A DNA stretch of 64,000 bases from Protea cynaroides (GCA_028583415.1 CM053266.1:3481217-3545216), one strand, 5' to 3'. Numbered from the stretch's first letter, positions 1 through 12,500 are shown. A program made the numbers and translations. Notes: generated from the sequence alone by a model not told the origin.

Positions 1-1030
1 TCTCATATTTCTTGGAATTGGCATAAAGCTTTTCCCTTCTCAGCTGTTGTGAAGCTGTTCTAAAATCCGTTGTATGAGTTGCTTCATTCTTGGAATAAAC
101 CAAAATATCATCTATGAAAACTATGACCGACGTGTCCAACTTGTCATGAAACACCCAGTTCATCCGTTTCATAAAAGATGTAAGGACATTGGTTAATCCA
201 AATGTTATAATCGAGAACTCATAATGTCCAATCCTGATTCTAAAAGCTATCTTCGAGATATTTCTGTCCAAAATCCTTCCGCTGATGATATCTTGATCGA
301 AGATCAATCTTAGAAAATACCTTTGCTCCTTGCAACTATTTAAACAAGTCATCGATCTGAGGTATTAGATATCGATTCTTGATCTTGAACTTGTTTAGTT
401 CCCGGTAGTCTATGCATAATCTGACACTACCGTCCTTCTTCTTTACGTGTTGCGTTGGCGCTCTCCGTGATACAATACTTAGCTGATTATGACCTTGGTC
501 TAGTAACTCTTGTAGTTGAGTCTCAATTCATTCAATTCTATAAGAGCTATTCATAGGTGCCTTTGATACAAGTATCGTCCTTGGATAACAAGTCGATGAC
601 GAACTCGGTCACTTAATCAGATGGTAACCCGATAAGTTTCCTGGAAATACATCAGGAAATTCATGCATCACCTCAATATCTTCCATCTGTGGTGCTTCTT
701 TGGTAACGTATACCACAAGATACCATATATCCAACTTTTTTCTCTTCAAAGCATCTCTTCACCTTTAGCATAGAGAGGATCAGCTTCCGCTTCCTAGGCA
801 ATAGGCTTCCAATAAAACCAAATTGTATGCCATCTTTATTCTTGAATGATAACCTCTTCTATGCACATAACAACTTTGTAGAGTGTTGAAACAACCAGTC
901 TATCCCCAAGATGACGTCAAAGTCTACCATCTTAAGTCGACTCAGGTTGCATCCAAATTATGTTCATCCATAAGATTTGGACATTGTTCGTAACACTCAT
1001 CCCATACAACATCTAGTCCAAAGGGCTTGA
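1..1030 (-). pseudogene. Element D pol remnant (reverse transcriptase and protease)
   Basis: The minus strand reads a broken gypsy reverse transcriptase. Position 1 lies near the thumb, and the catalytic block (TS-V-FIDDILVYS-like) is at about 85-140. The palm and fingers follow to about 560, and the pre-RT linker to about 700. A protease-flanking block similar to DFDVILG is at about 905-930. Many stops and indels break the frame, so this is a dead copy. The upstream gag remnant and the 5' LTR of the same element follow to the right. The family call rests on motif order, which matches the better preserved element B. Confidence 0.75.
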
Positions 1031-3349
1031 ACTAGCAAAATCTGGTATAAGGTCTTAAGAGCTTGTCTAGTTCCTTCATCTCTTATGATTTTCAAAGACT
1101 ATTGCTAATAATCTCATATCTTGAAAAGTTCATTAGCTTATATTTCCTTTATCACTTATGTTCTATCCTGATCTCTCTTTCATATACCTCGAAAAATATC
1201 CTGTGATTGTTACCTCATATCCTAAGTCTATCTATAAGCATTAGGGTATATGCTTATAAATTCATTAATTCATCTAAACTCTTTTGGTCTTTTCTTAATC
1301 AATCACTCAACATTGGGCATAACTCAATTATCATTGTATTAAATCGAGTACTACTTATGCCATGACTTTATCCTTGTATCCACTCTTAAATTTACCTTTA
1401 GGAATCTTCTGCCTTGTCAAAATTCGTACCGATATAGCCATCCTTAACTCTAGTTGAGTGCTATCTATTTCTTTACTGGCTACTCTTAATAGTTCCCACA
1501 TTTTCTCATGCACTGTTTTATAGACATGATTCATATCCATCCATTTAGCAATCTCAAGACAAATCCTCTATTACTTTATCTGAGGTTCATTGGCTATGAC
1601 ATTTAATCTGAATTTAATCATCTTTCTTCCAATAATTCCATTATCACTAAACATTTTTATCATCAAAGGTCAGGGAGTGTATGAATCAAAATGTTCATCC
1701 AAAAGTGATTCACTTCCTTTCGTCGATTTAGCATAATAAAAAACACTTGCTTTATCTGGTGAACCTAGGTTTAAAGAATCAGGAGTGAATCTATAGTAAT
1801 CCAACCGGCATCAAAAGATCGTTAAGTTGCACGGTGGTCCAAATACATGCAATAGAAGTTTTACAATTCTTAACATCATGGTTACAGGTTCTATCGAATA
1901 TATAATGCCATTGGTCAAGGCACTACAAGAGTAAATCTGGAGAAAGATTTCGTACATCGATAAATCAAGTATAAATCAGTAGATGTATGCTCAACATGAT
2001 TAAACATTTAACTGTTCATTCAGTTCATATCTCTGTTCATGTTGTTGATCATGAGAGTGGTTTAGATTGGTATAATCAAGACTAAGACTAAAGAAACAAT
2101 ATCTATAACTCCAATTGACAGGTTAAATCAAGAAGGTATCCTGTTAATGTACGAGAAATTAAAATCTGGTATGTGCATCCTCTATAATCATAAGAGTAAA
2201 TCAATAATGCACCGCATCCTATATAAACCTATCTAGATATATGGCCATAATAGATTTGATCCTTTGCTGAAAATGTTTGAGGCTTAATCTTCAGAAAATA
2301 TTTCTCAATCCTTTTCGGATCATTCTACGATGATGTAATTTTCCCATATATCGATGGCTGATAAGGGTAACCACCTTGATACACTGCTTGTTGTGCTCCA
2401 AATTTCTACACTGGGGTATGCATTACTGGGACTTGCTGTGTGGTAGGCACTGTGTTATAGCTAACAGGTGTTGGGGTACAGTGATGCTACCAATTGGTAC
2501 CGTACTTGGTTTGACCCGGAGGTGTTGATATAGCATCAGCAACTTGGATAGTGATTTACATAGCAACTTGCATAGTCGGTCTCATCTGTTGTTGCTCTTG
2601 TATCTTTATTGGCCAAGTTTATTACAACCATAACCAAGGTACCTAATAGTCTAGGTGATTGGCTGGATTGGTCTGGTTGTTCACCTCCTTTGATTCGCTC
2701 TAATCTGATTCTCATTATCAAGCATCTACTCAGATGAGTTTTCACTACCCATTCTCGACCCTGATAGTGGTGGGGTCAAGTTGCAACATCTCTTCATAAT
2801 GCTCAACGATAATGGATCAGCTTGAAATGGATCTCACTTTGAGTCTCCACGTCACCCAGGAGTATAGCTTAAGCTTCTTTATAGTTGCTCTTATTCTTAA
2901 TGTATGGCCATTATTCTCCTATCTCTGTTGGATTTAGCCCGAGATCTTTCTCTTTATCTCCACAAGGATTTAGGCATTACTAGCCATTTTCCTTCTTTCC
3001 CAAATACATCGAGTTTCACATATTGTGAGTATCAACTCGGTATTAAATTTTCTGCTTTACATAAGCTTCCTTCTTGCTACTATACTATATCCTTGTATAC
3101 TTGGATAACTACCCAACTTATAGATAATACCCTAAATTGTTTGTTTATTAGGATAATTTTTGGTCTTCTCTTTCTGTGTGTGTATATATATGGTTTCACC
3201 TTTTATATGTACATTATCGTCTTGTTTAATTTCTGTCTCAACCAACACAGGTGCTTATAGTTTGTTTGTATTAAAGTTTTTAATTTATCCTAACTCAGTT
3301 CATGGACTCCAGTGGAAGTATTCAGGTTTAATGGGTATGGCCTACGAGA
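1031..3349 (-). pseudogene. Element D gag remnant and leader
   Basis: AT-rich, heavily broken sequence between the protease remnant and the PBS. By position it should hold gag (roughly 1031-2850) and the 5' leader (about 2850-3349). The last 130 bases before the PBS resemble the leader next to the PBS of element C, including a TTCATxGACT-like block. I find no intact zinc knuckle. Several short ORFs on both strands look like chance openings. No aORF-like peptide is visible on either strand. Confidence 0.45.
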
Positions 3350-3361
3350 GCTCTGATACCA
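3350..3361 (-). other. Element D primer-binding site (tRNA-iMet type)
   Basis: The plus strand reads GCTCTGATACCA, the exact reverse complement of TGGTATCAGAGC, which matches the 3' end of plant initiator Met-tRNA. It lies three bases (AGT) from the LTR border, the same spacing as in A, B and C. Confidence 0.93.
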
Positions 3362-3364
3362 AGT

Positions 3365-5753
3365 TTTCACACCTCAATTCCACACCATTCGAAACGGTGT
3401 GATGAACCATCAATAATCCAACGGTTCAACTAGGATCTCAAAATAGGCTATCCCACATATGATAAACCAAAACACATTCCACATTAATCAGAGGTAATAA
3501 AATAAATAACGGAAGTCTTACAGATAATGAACTGAGAAATTCTAACTGTGATAGTCATAAATAAAATATCCAATTATGTTGTTTCAACCGAGACATAAAT
3601 AAAATATCGAATACATGTCTTTACTAAATCCAAATAAACAAAACAACATCTAATCGAATACGCATGAGTTGCACTCGCAAGAGGAGTCATGCGTATCCAC
3701 TACGTCCTCAGCTTCCATTGTCGCCACATGCCCGTACACAGGAGCGTTCATGTAATCTTTAACGGTGGTACCTGCATCATCAACTAAAAGTATTTGAATT
3801 CGAAAGGGTGAGCACACATCACGGCTCAGTTAGCAAACAAAACAATGCAACAATACATATGCATGTAATCAATTCATATCTTTGGTTTGGTTTAAAGTTT
3901 GCAATGTGCTATAGAAAGGATAGGTGGCCGCCGCACTCTATACACGAGTGTGTCGAAACGCCCAATGAAAATGGCACTGTCGCCCCACATGCACCCACCA
4001 TGGACAATATACACCCCATGAAAATGGCATGGCTGTACCGGTTGCCCATACCAACACGTAAGCCCCTGTTGGCGAGGGCTTGCAAACTGGGCTCGCAACT
4101 AACCAACCCTAATGTCAAACAATGTATCCAAGGCCTCACCCCAGCATCCCTCAATACATCCATAGAGATAGAGCTAGGGTCTGGTGACCAGGCTGAACCA
4201 CAATGCCATGTCCCCCCCCCTGATACCCTACGACATATTAGTTCCGCTAAGGTAATGGCGATACGACGATGTTAGTGGACAAGACTTGAGTAGAGATAGA
4301 GCTAGAGTCTAGTGACCAGGCTGAACCACAATGCCCCGTCCTCCCCCTGATGCTCCCCTCGCATCAAGCACACTAACACTTGCTTAGTGGACATGACTTG
4401 AATAGACCATGGCACAATATACACCCCATGAAGAACGGTCATGGCTGTACCAGTTGATACCATCCCTACCCGCACCATATACACTAGCCAAACACAAACA
4501 TTCACATGCCTATTCCTATCATCATCATCATCACCATGTTATAAACAATAAAGTAAATATGCATGAACAAATAATAGAAATATTGGATGACATGTTAAAT
4601 GCACATACAAGCACGCGTAGAATCAATATGCATTGGACTCAAGAATTAATAACAATTTATTATTAACCAATTAGTTTAGGTCTTGTTCCCTCACCTTTGC
4701 TTGTTATTAGATCCTCTTCCAAGCTTTAGAATCACCTTTATATTGTTATTATATTGCTAGAAAACCTAACAGAGTCGATAGAATCTAATTAGAATTAATT
4801 TCCAATTTAAAAACCATGTTGTTAATTGAGGGTCGATCAGAGGGTCGATGCTCAGAATGCATAGGGTCGATGGGTCTATCGACCCTACCCTCTGTCTGAA
4901 CTTCCCGACTGCTGAGGGTCGATGGTCAGAATGCATAGGGTCGATGGGTCTATCGACCTTGTGTGCGACCCTCGATGCACTCTGGTCCAATTTCCAATTT
5001 TTATTTCATTTTTCATGTTTGGGGTCCTATGGCTTGCTTCCACCATTCATTCTATACATGTTCTATGGTTTAGAACTATAATTTTTTCACCTACATGGTT
5101 TCAATGAATTCCTCCATGGTTTTCCATGAAAACCTAACCATGAATGGATGATTTGGGTTTCTTCTAAGTCATATCCTCTTCATAAACCATTCTAAAGTCT
5201 TAACTAAATCATGGGGAATGTATTCATACCTTAGTTTTGCTAAGATTCAGAGTTTCTCTGAATTTCCTCTTCTTCCTTAGCATTTTCTTCAAGTTTTCCT
5301 TCTCTTCTTCTCTTCCTTCTCTTCTCTTTCTCTCAATCCAATTAGGGTTGTAAAAAGGAGTGAAAGAGGCTTAGGGACGTCCTATTTATAGAGTAAAACC
5401 TCCCAAAATAAGTCCCATTGAGTTTAAGAAAGGTTTCAATCGAAATTAGGAAGGTTTCCTAATTTTCGGTTCGTGCTGTTTTTCCCGAGTATAGAGGGTC
5501 GATGGTGAGGGTCGATGAGAGGGTCGGACAACTCATAGACCCTCATCGACCCTGGTTGAGGGTCGATGGGAGGGTCGGACCTGTCTGTTAAAACCTGCGA
5601 CCCTACCCTCATTTTGACTATTTTTGGGTAAATTTTCATATTGGGTCTTGGGTTTCTTTACACACTTGGTCCACATGGCTCGACCATGATATGTAGACGG
5701 GTCCCGACACGAAATGTAAGGTTAGGCCGGGTTCGTGGCGTGCGGGTCTTACA
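3365..5753 (-). repeat. Element D 5' LTR (2389 bp)
   Basis: On the plus strand it opens with TTTCACACC (ancestral TGTCACACC with one change) right after the PBS and closes with GCGGGTCTTACA, the complement of the family LTR start TGTAAGACCCGC. A TATA-like box is at 5383-5390 (TATAAATA on the minus strand), followed by a purine-rich leader. Two clusters rich in GGGTCGATG and GACCCT occur at 4825-4985 and 5490-5610. A conserved open segment lies at 3650-3771. Confidence 0.9.
3650..3771 (-). CDS. Conserved 122-nt open segment of the LTR (CxCxxC micro-ORF), element D
   Basis: Directly after a 3'-splice-site-like sequence ending GATGATGCAG, the minus strand is open for 122 nt to a TAG at 3652-3650. 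The peptide begins TTVKDYMNAP and ends SCECNSCVFD. The segment has the same length and frame as in A, B and C, whose DNA is clearly different, and the cysteine pattern CxCxxC and the preceding His-Asp are kept. There is no internal stop. No obvious start codon lies just upstream, so the piece may be a downstream exon. Function unknown. Confidence 0.45.
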
Positions 5754-5923
5754 GGTCATCATCCTCTATTTATAGAGGTAGGTAAGTAGCATGGAGGTAC
5801 CAAGACTCTTGAAAGGCGTGTGCTAATAGGACTGCCAGGTATTGCACTGTGGGACGCCCAAGTTATAGACTAAGAGTAGGAGTAGGAGACCTTGACGAGG
5901 AACACCGAGTCTGTCAGGATAAG
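5754..5923. other. Unassigned spacer between elements D and F
   Basis: 170 bp between the end of element D's LTR and the start of element F's LTR. It shows no ORF or repeat that I recognise. It starts with GGTCA, the presumed right target-site copy of D, and ends with ATAAG, the presumed left target-site copy of F. Confidence 0.5.
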
Positions 5924-6919
5924 TGTCATACCCCAAAATACCGGTATGAAAAATTTTGGGGATACGACTAGATCAATACCTTAGTTTGGATGTGATCCCA
6001 CCAGAACCTCATAAGCGGTACACACACATACCAATTACTCACCTACATAATGTCACATGCACAATCCAGAGTAATAAATAGCAGAAGATACTAAATAACC
6101 ATGAGTATTCTATTTGTAAATAAAAGTAATAGTATCAATGCTTAACATCTTTATCAACTTGTTTTCATCCATCTCTATCAAATAAACTTTAAAGTATCAT
6201 TTCCCTATAAATCACATGCTAACCAACTATAATTAAAATAATCCAAAAGGAAGAAAATAATAAAAGAAAACTATTCATCATTCCAAACACTCTTCATCAT
6301 GAAGATCTATCCATCGAAGACACATGCATCGCACTCGTAGTCTAGATCATGTGCTCATCTTCATACAACATTCCTCCCAACTGGCCTAAGTGAGAGATCA
6401 TAGGCACATTCAGATAATCAACAACAGTAGTACACGCAATATCATCTAAAAGAATGGCATACGCGAGGGTCAACTCTCTAACATGAGCTTAGTGAGAAAC
6501 AGACAGGCAAGCAAACAATATACATGATCAGTTTATTACACAACAATGCAATAGTTTAGTATCATGTATGCTAGTGTGATATGGTAGGCCTAGACACACT
6601 TCCCAGAAGCTAACTACAACCTCCATGCATGAGAGTATTGGATACTCATTAACCTACTCCAATAGCCCTGGTGCTCCTACACTACATCCCAATCAGAATG
6701 GTGATCGGGCAGTAAGTCTGGCCAGTGACGCTCTGACAAACACTGCTGACCCTTCCCCCTCATTACTCCACTCTACCAGTACCTGACCCTCTACTGGCCA
6801 AGGTCGTATATAGGGGTAGTGCCACTAACAAAATCCTACATGTCATTTAAAATATCCCTCTCACTAATCCCAACAGAAATCCCAGACCATCCATTTTTGC
6901 CCCCCCAAGATGTTGTTAT
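5924..6919 (-). repeat. Element F 3' LTR, piece 1 of 3
   Basis: Begins TGTCATACC, the reversed end of this LTR superfamily. It contains the U5-like AT-rich part and a degenerate version of the CxCxxC micro-ORF (about 6320-6440, one frameshift). It stops at GTTAT (6915-6919), where element A inserted. The LTR resumes after A at 19339: the joined sequence contains CCGCTAAGG in the same context as in element D's LTR (about 4253). Confidence 0.8.
6915..6919. other. Target-site duplication of element A, left copy
   Basis: GTTAT directly before the TGTGAGACC start of A's 5' LTR; repeated at 19334-19338 directly after the 3' LTR. Confidence 0.85.
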
Positions 6920-7270
6920 TGTGAGACCTATATGTAAATTTTGGGGACAAAATTTCTTGTAAGGGTGGGAGAGTTGTACGACCCGCACTCCATGAACCTG
7001 ATCTAAACCTTTAATTCATGTCGTAACAGGTCTTCCAATCATTACCGGGTTAGACGGGACGAGCGGATGACAACCAGGTACGAAATGGACCTAAAAATAT
7101 GATATTTTCATACCGATTTAATGGTACCGATCGATGGTACCAGTCGATCGGTATATCTACGCGGGCAGACTAGTTAAATCTAGAAACGGAACTCTGTGGG
7201 TCCCGCTTGCCAAATCTCAAGCCTAGGGACTTTCCTAACGTAGGAAAACTTTTTAAACCCAAACCTAGTC

Positions 7271-7277
7271 TATTTAA
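7271..7277 (+). promoter_or_regulatory. TATA-like box of element A 5' LTR
   Basis: TATTTAA about 100 bp after the first ACCGGT motif cluster and just before a purine-rich leader that ends in a GGTAAGTG splice-donor-like site. The order motif cluster, TATA box, purine-rich leader, donor is repeated in the LTRs of B, C and D and in the solo LTR. Confidence 0.55.
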
Positions 7278-8320
7278 GGATCCTTAAACCTCCTTAGAAC
7301 TCTTTGATTGTTTCTCACAAATCCTAGAGAGGAGAAAGAGATCGAAAAAGGAGAAAGAGGTAAGAAAGGTAGGAGAAGAGCCACCGTTGGACAAAGAACT
7401 CCATAGTTGCGAACCAACGGTAAGTGCTTGAACTTGTCTCTAAGTTAAGCATTATAGATGATAACTCATGAATTGATCAATACCATGCAAGGCGAGGTAT
7501 TGATCTAAAACCCTTAAATTGCCTTCAAACCCATATACAGTCGATAAACCCTAGATTCACATTCTAGGCTAAGGATCATCGAAACTAGGACTTGAATGGA
7601 ACATGAAACAACTCTAACTCGTTGCTTAGGCCTAGAATGTATAGGAGAAATCCTAGAACCAATAATGGGTGATCGACGGAAGGCGAACACCAAGATTAGT
7701 GGTCTTACGGAGGCATACCGGTCGCACCATAAGCGACCGGTATTGGGATCAGTACCTCTCGGGAGCTGGTCTATGAGGGACCGATCGACGATACCGGTCG
7801 CACCTTTCCCCATAGTGCCTCGACTGGTACCTGCAACCGATATGTACTGTGAGGGGTGTATTTTGATCTAGTTGGTTTTTGACCAACGTAAATCCTAATA
7901 AACTAATTCTAATTTAACCCTAACATCGTGTAGGACCTTGTAATAGCGAGTTTGGATTCTGTGACGTGGAGCGAGCTAGGAATCAAGCGTTAGGTAAGGG
8001 AATCAGACCTAAACCCTAATAACTTAATAACAGTAAAATGTTGTTAATAATTATGATTCTGTGGAATGGTGTTTGTGCATACTCACATATCATCTTTACT
8101 TTCAGTTGTTATATTGTTCATGCATACTCGCTATGCTAGGATGTGATTATTAGGCATGTGATTGTTTTCGTTGGTGTGTGGAATGGGAAGTGCCTAGGGT
8201 TTAGGATCATTCCTCACACTAGCACCTTTTCATATCACTTCTATCTTAGCATGCTTGGTGCAGATAGGGTATCAGGGGGAGGAAGTGGCACTGTGGTCTC
8301 CGACCTGGCCACTAGACTCG

Positions 8321-8364
8321 AGCCCTATCTCTATGCCATAGGGAGCTGTGCTGGGATAGGGCCT
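8321..8364 (+). other. Conserved RNA hairpin in the LTR leader
   Basis: AGCCCTATC (8321-8329) can pair with GATAGGGCCT (8355-8364) with one bulged C. In element B the arms read AGCTCTATC and GATAGAGCCT, so a C-G pair is replaced by T-A on both sides. A further AAGCC/GGCTT stem lies about 45 bp downstream. These blocks stay recognisable in LTRs whose flanking DNA has diverged. Confidence 0.45.
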
Positions 8365-8739
8365 ACTATGATGACATATAGGATTGGTTAGTTGCGAGCC
8401 CAGTTTGCAAGCCCTCGCCAATAGAGGCTTACGTGTTGGTATGGGTAGGGCATCAGAGGAAGTGTTGGTGGTGTGTGATCTGGACACTTTCTATCTATCT
8501 CTATTCCATGGTGGGTGCATGTGGGACGACAGTGGTATTTGATCCATTGGGCAGATTCGTACAGTTGTGTATAGCGGTTCGGTGGCCGCCAATCCTTTCT
8601 ATAGTACATTGTAAACTTAAAACCAGACCATAATGTGAATGTTATTCATGCATGTTGTTTGTTGCATTGTCTGATTTTCTTACTGAGTTAAGTTGTGAGC
8701 TCACCCTTGTGTACACACTATTTTTAGATGTTGATGCAG

Positions 8740-8861
8740 GTTACACTTTGGAGGACTACGTGGATGCTTCGGTATATGGAATAGTTGCTGCCCTGGAAGT
8801 GCAAGCAGGGGAGGACGAGCATGACGCTTCATACGAGTGCCCTTACTGCGTGTACCTTTAG
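8740..8861 (+). CDS. Conserved 122-nt open segment of the LTR (CxCxxC micro-ORF), element A 5' LTR
   Basis: Follows TTTTTAGATGTTGATGCAG, a good 3' splice site preceded by a pyrimidine-rich stretch and a branch-point-like TTACTGAG. The frame runs without a stop to TAG at 8859-8861. It encodes an acidic peptide with YTLEDYVDAS near the start and ECPYCVYL at the end (one Cys of CxCxxC is Tyr here). The frame also stays open upstream to an ATG at 8652. It lies next to the AT-rich U5 end. Function unknown; coding status is inferred from conservation across LTR families. Confidence 0.42.
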
Positions 8862-9148
8862 GATGGTTCTAATTTATTTTATTTATTTCAGTTGGATTTT
8901 ATAAACAGTGTAAGGATATTTATTTATGTTTTGGTATTTGAATAATTGGATAACTTATTTAATTTATCAATAGAGTACTCAGTTCATTTAATTTAAGACT
9001 TCCGCTGTATTTATTTATATTCTGATTGTGGTTATGTGCAATGGTTTGTGTTAGTGGACACGGTTTTATTGTGATCTTGGTGTAAACCGTTGGTTTAGTA
9101 ACGGTTCACTCACACTTTTCGTTCAGCTAAAATTAGGGTGTGACAACT

Positions 9149-9160
9149 TGGTATCAGAGC
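9149..9160 (+). other. Element A primer-binding site
   Basis: TGGTATCAGAGC, complementary to the 3' end of initiator Met-tRNA, three bases after the LTR end. Confidence 0.95.
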
Positions 9161-9536
9161 TATTAGGCTCTGTCCAACAGACCATACATGCACTTGACTG
9201 AGTCAATGAACTGAGATAGGAAAAATTAAAAGCCTTGATAAAAATGCACCTTAAGTACTTGTTTGATGCCTGAGACTAAATACTAAAGGGCATAATGTAC
9301 TGTATTAAAAGTGAGAACCTAATAAATAGAAATGCTTTAGTTAGGAGACCATAATAACAAGCAAGAATGATCATAAATTTCCATAACAAGTAAGAAGGAA
9401 AATTGTATCAGAGAGTAAAAACATAAAACCTTCAAGGAGTGAAAAAGTTAATTGTACCACAGGGTATAGTTCACAAACCAGATAGTTACCCTGTTATAAT
9501 AAATTGTATCATGAGAGAGAAAAATAAGGTGATCTA
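9161..9536 (+). other. Element A leader between PBS and aORF
   Basis: About 375 bp of AT-rich leader with no gene on either strand. It is homologous to 23715-24025 in B and 43405-43721 in C. It separates the PBS from the 3' end of the antisense ORF. Confidence 0.6.
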
Positions 9537-12500
9537 TCATGGGGTTGGGGGTCATCGGAGGAATAGGGTCAACGATGTCATAGTCACACTCATATGCAAC
9601 CCTGAGCCAGTGTACCTGCTCTTGCATGGCTCTGAGGCTGCGAGAGAGGCGCCGTAGGTCACGGTTCATCTAGCATTAGGCATTCTGAATCTCCATAAAC
9701 ATACCCATCACGGTATCGAGAAGAGGCTGGGATGGTCCTGCTACAAGTATGGGCTGTGGTTTCGATGCAGGAATGTCCTCCATCTGTTCATCATCATCAC
9801 CCCTTACCTCTTCTGCATAAGCTGCGTCGGCTGCTGCTGCTGCCACTGCCACTGCCGCTACCTTCCTAAGTGGACGAGGACGAGCCTGTAACTCCTCATC
9901 ACTGATCGACAGGTTATCCATGTTCATCTGGACAATGGCATCCCAGTTAATGTCTGATGTCATGGTGTCCTCAACCGCAATCTCATCCCTCATGTCCACT
10001 CGAAGGCGCTGCAGGAGTGTAGTGATAGCCGACCATATGGAAGGTTGCTTATCTGGTTGGGCATGGTAGCCTGACACATGGTCCTGATGATAATATAAGG
10101 AAGACAAACCCGCTCCCTAGTACAGACAAAATAAGTCAGGTACTGGGTGAGCTGAGATAACTCACTGTAGTGGCCACTCTGAGGAACAATGTCATGCTGG
10201 ATAATGCGACAATAGACTTGAGGGAGAGGTCTCAAACTTGTAAGACCCGCACGCCATGAACCCGGTCTAACCTTACATTTCGTGTCGTGACCAGTCTACA
10301 TATCATGGTCGAGCCAAGTGGACCAAGTGCGTGAAGAAACCCAAGACCCAATATGAAATTTAACTCAAAAACAGTCAAAATGAGGGTAGGGTCGCATGCC
10401 TAAATAGGTAGGGTCGACCCTACCTCAACATAAGTCCAACCCATGAATTTTTGGTCGTGGGGTCGCATGTTTTAAAATGTAGGGTCTCGGATTATGCAAC
10501 CCTACATCCGACCCTACATGCGACCCAACACCCTAGGGTCTCACGTTTTAAAAAATGTAGGGTCTCAGTACATCCGACCCTACGAAAACAGTACGAACCG
10601 GAAATTAGGAAACTTTTCTAATTCCAAGGGGATCTTTCCTAAACTCATTGAGGGTTATTATGGAGGGTTTTTCTCTATAAATAGGACATCCCTAAGCCTC
10701 TTTCACTCCTTTAAAACCCTAATTGAAAGTGAGAGCAAGAGAAAGAGAAGGAAGAGAAGAAGAGAAGGAAACTTGAAGAAAAAGACTAAGGAAGAGGAGG
10801 AAGCTCAGAGAAACCTCTGAATAAAGGTATGAACCTAATTCCTTACCTAAATAAGAGATTCTAGAATAGTTATGAAAAACATAGGATTAGGAGAAACCCA
10901 AACATCCATCCATGGACAAGTTTCAAGAGATTCCATGGAGGAAATCATTATGGACTATGAATAGTGTATAACTTGTAGTTTTGAGCCATAGAACAATCTT
11001 AGAATGGACCATGAAAATAAGCCAAAGGATCGAAACATGAAAGAATGGACTTAGAATGAAAGGTCGACTCAGAATACATGTGGTCGCACATAGGGTCGAA
11101 TGATATCCGACCCTATGAGACCATAGGATCGACCACATGCCCTCGGGAAGTCCCAGGGAGGGTGGGGTCGCACGTAGGGTCAATTGGTATCCGACCCCAC
11201 GTTCGACCCTACACCCTAGGGTCGCAGAAACTGCTACCCTAGGTGTGACCCTACCCTACGACCCTATAGTTTATGTTAGTCTAAATTTAACGAAATTAAT
11301 TCTAATTAAAATCAATTGACTTGTTAGGTCTTTCTAGTGATTTAAAAGTGATTCATAAAGCTTGAACGAGGATCTACGCTCAACCAAAGGTGAGGGAACA
11401 AGACCTAAACTAATTGGCCAATAATAAACTATTTTCGTTTATTGAGTCCAATACCATGAATGATTCTATGCTTGTATGATTGTAATGTGCATATCACATG
11501 TCATCCACTATTCCTATTAATATTGTTCATGCATAATTAATTTCTGTTTATTTATAATATGATGTTGATGATGATGCTAGGAATAGGCATGTGAATGGAT
11601 GTGTGTGGTTAGTGTGCTTGATGCGAGTGGAGCATCAAGGGAAGTGTGATGCGGTGTGGTCCTAAGCACTTCAGCTCTATCTCTACTCAAGTCTTGTCCA
11701 CTAACATCGTCGTATCGCCATTACCTTAGCAGAACTATTACGTCATAAGATATCAGGGGAGGTGGTCTCGGACCGTATAGTCTTTGACTCTGCCGGGGGG
11801 CTTTAGCTCTATCTCTGTGGACGTAATGAGGGATGCTGTGGTAAGGCCTTGGATACACTATTTGATATTAGGATTGGTTAGTTGCGAGTCCAGTTTGCAA
11901 GCCCTTGCCAACAGGGGCTTACGTGTTGGTATGGGTAGAGCATCAGGGAAAGTGTGATGCGGTGCGGTCCTAAGCACTTTAGCTCTATCTTTATTCCATG
12001 GTGGGGTGGATGTGAACGACAATGGTGTTTGATCCGTTGGGTGAGCTTACACACCCTGTGTATAGAGGTGAGACGGCCACCAATCATTTCTATTGCACAT
12101 TGCAAACTTATGAACCAGACCAAAGATATGAATTGAATGCATGCATATGTTTGTTGCATTGTTTTGTTTACTCACTGAGCTCAAGTTGGAGAGCTGACCC
12201 TCGCGCACGCAATTATTTTTAGTTTCTGATGTTGCAGGTATTACGGTTGAAAATTTTGTCAACACGCCAACATATGAACAGGTGGCGACTATGATGATCA
12301 AGCTATGGAGGACTCCTGTGATTAGTTAAGCGAGCGTTCAACTATGAATACGCTTAGTGTTTAACTTTCATATTTGGATATTTGTAATATGTATTAAATT
12401 ATGTTTTGGTTACTTGGAGATAAATGGAATATTAATTATTTATCATGACTAGACCACAGTTCATTATCTGTAAGACTTCCTCTATTTACTTTATTATCTC

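Larger units (their letters stand above)
1..5753 (-). mobile_element. Element D: Ty3/gypsy retrotransposon, minus strand, cut by the left window edge
   Basis: Read on the minus strand, this is a 5' LTR (3365-5753), a PBS (3350-3361) and a degenerate internal region running left through gag and protease into reverse transcriptase at position 1. The other LTR lies outside the window, so the target-site duplication cannot be tested; GGTCA (5754-5758) is the expected right copy. The LTR resembles the solo LTR at 10239-12624 in length and in its GGGTCG/GACCCT repeats. The distance from PBS to protease (about 2.3 kb) leaves no room for the antisense ORF seen in A, B and C. Confidence 0.85.
6920..9145 (+). 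repeat. Element A 5' LTR (2226 bp, long form)
   Basis: Starts TGTGAGACC and ends GGTGTGACA, followed by ACT and the PBS. Its first 55 bp contain a polypurine-tract-like stretch (6959-6973), after which the short-form LTR start TGTACGACCCGC appears at 6975. A TATA-like box is at 7271-7277, a candidate 5' splice site GGTAAGTG at 7419-7426, ACCGGT/GCGACC motif clusters at about 7125-7170 and 7720-7840, a conserved hairpin at 8321-8364, and a micro-ORF segment at 8740-8861. Confidence 0.9.

Noticed and set aside
2904..3402. Two overlapping plus-strand ORFs of 118 and 80 codons in the leader of element D
   Set aside because: They are AT-rich, hydrophobic by composition, run into the PBS and LTR, and have no counterpart in the other elements.
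3808..4275. 155-codon ORF in the LTR of D, overlapping ORFs on the other strand
   Set aside because: It covers the conserved structured leader; related LTRs have stops and indels there, and the conservation looks like RNA structure rather than codons.
7596..7871. 91-codon ORF across the second motif cluster of the A 5' LTR (and similar ORFs at 17789-18045 and 36216-35878)
   Set aside because: The frames are not kept between LTRs of the same family and fall within the candidate leader intron.
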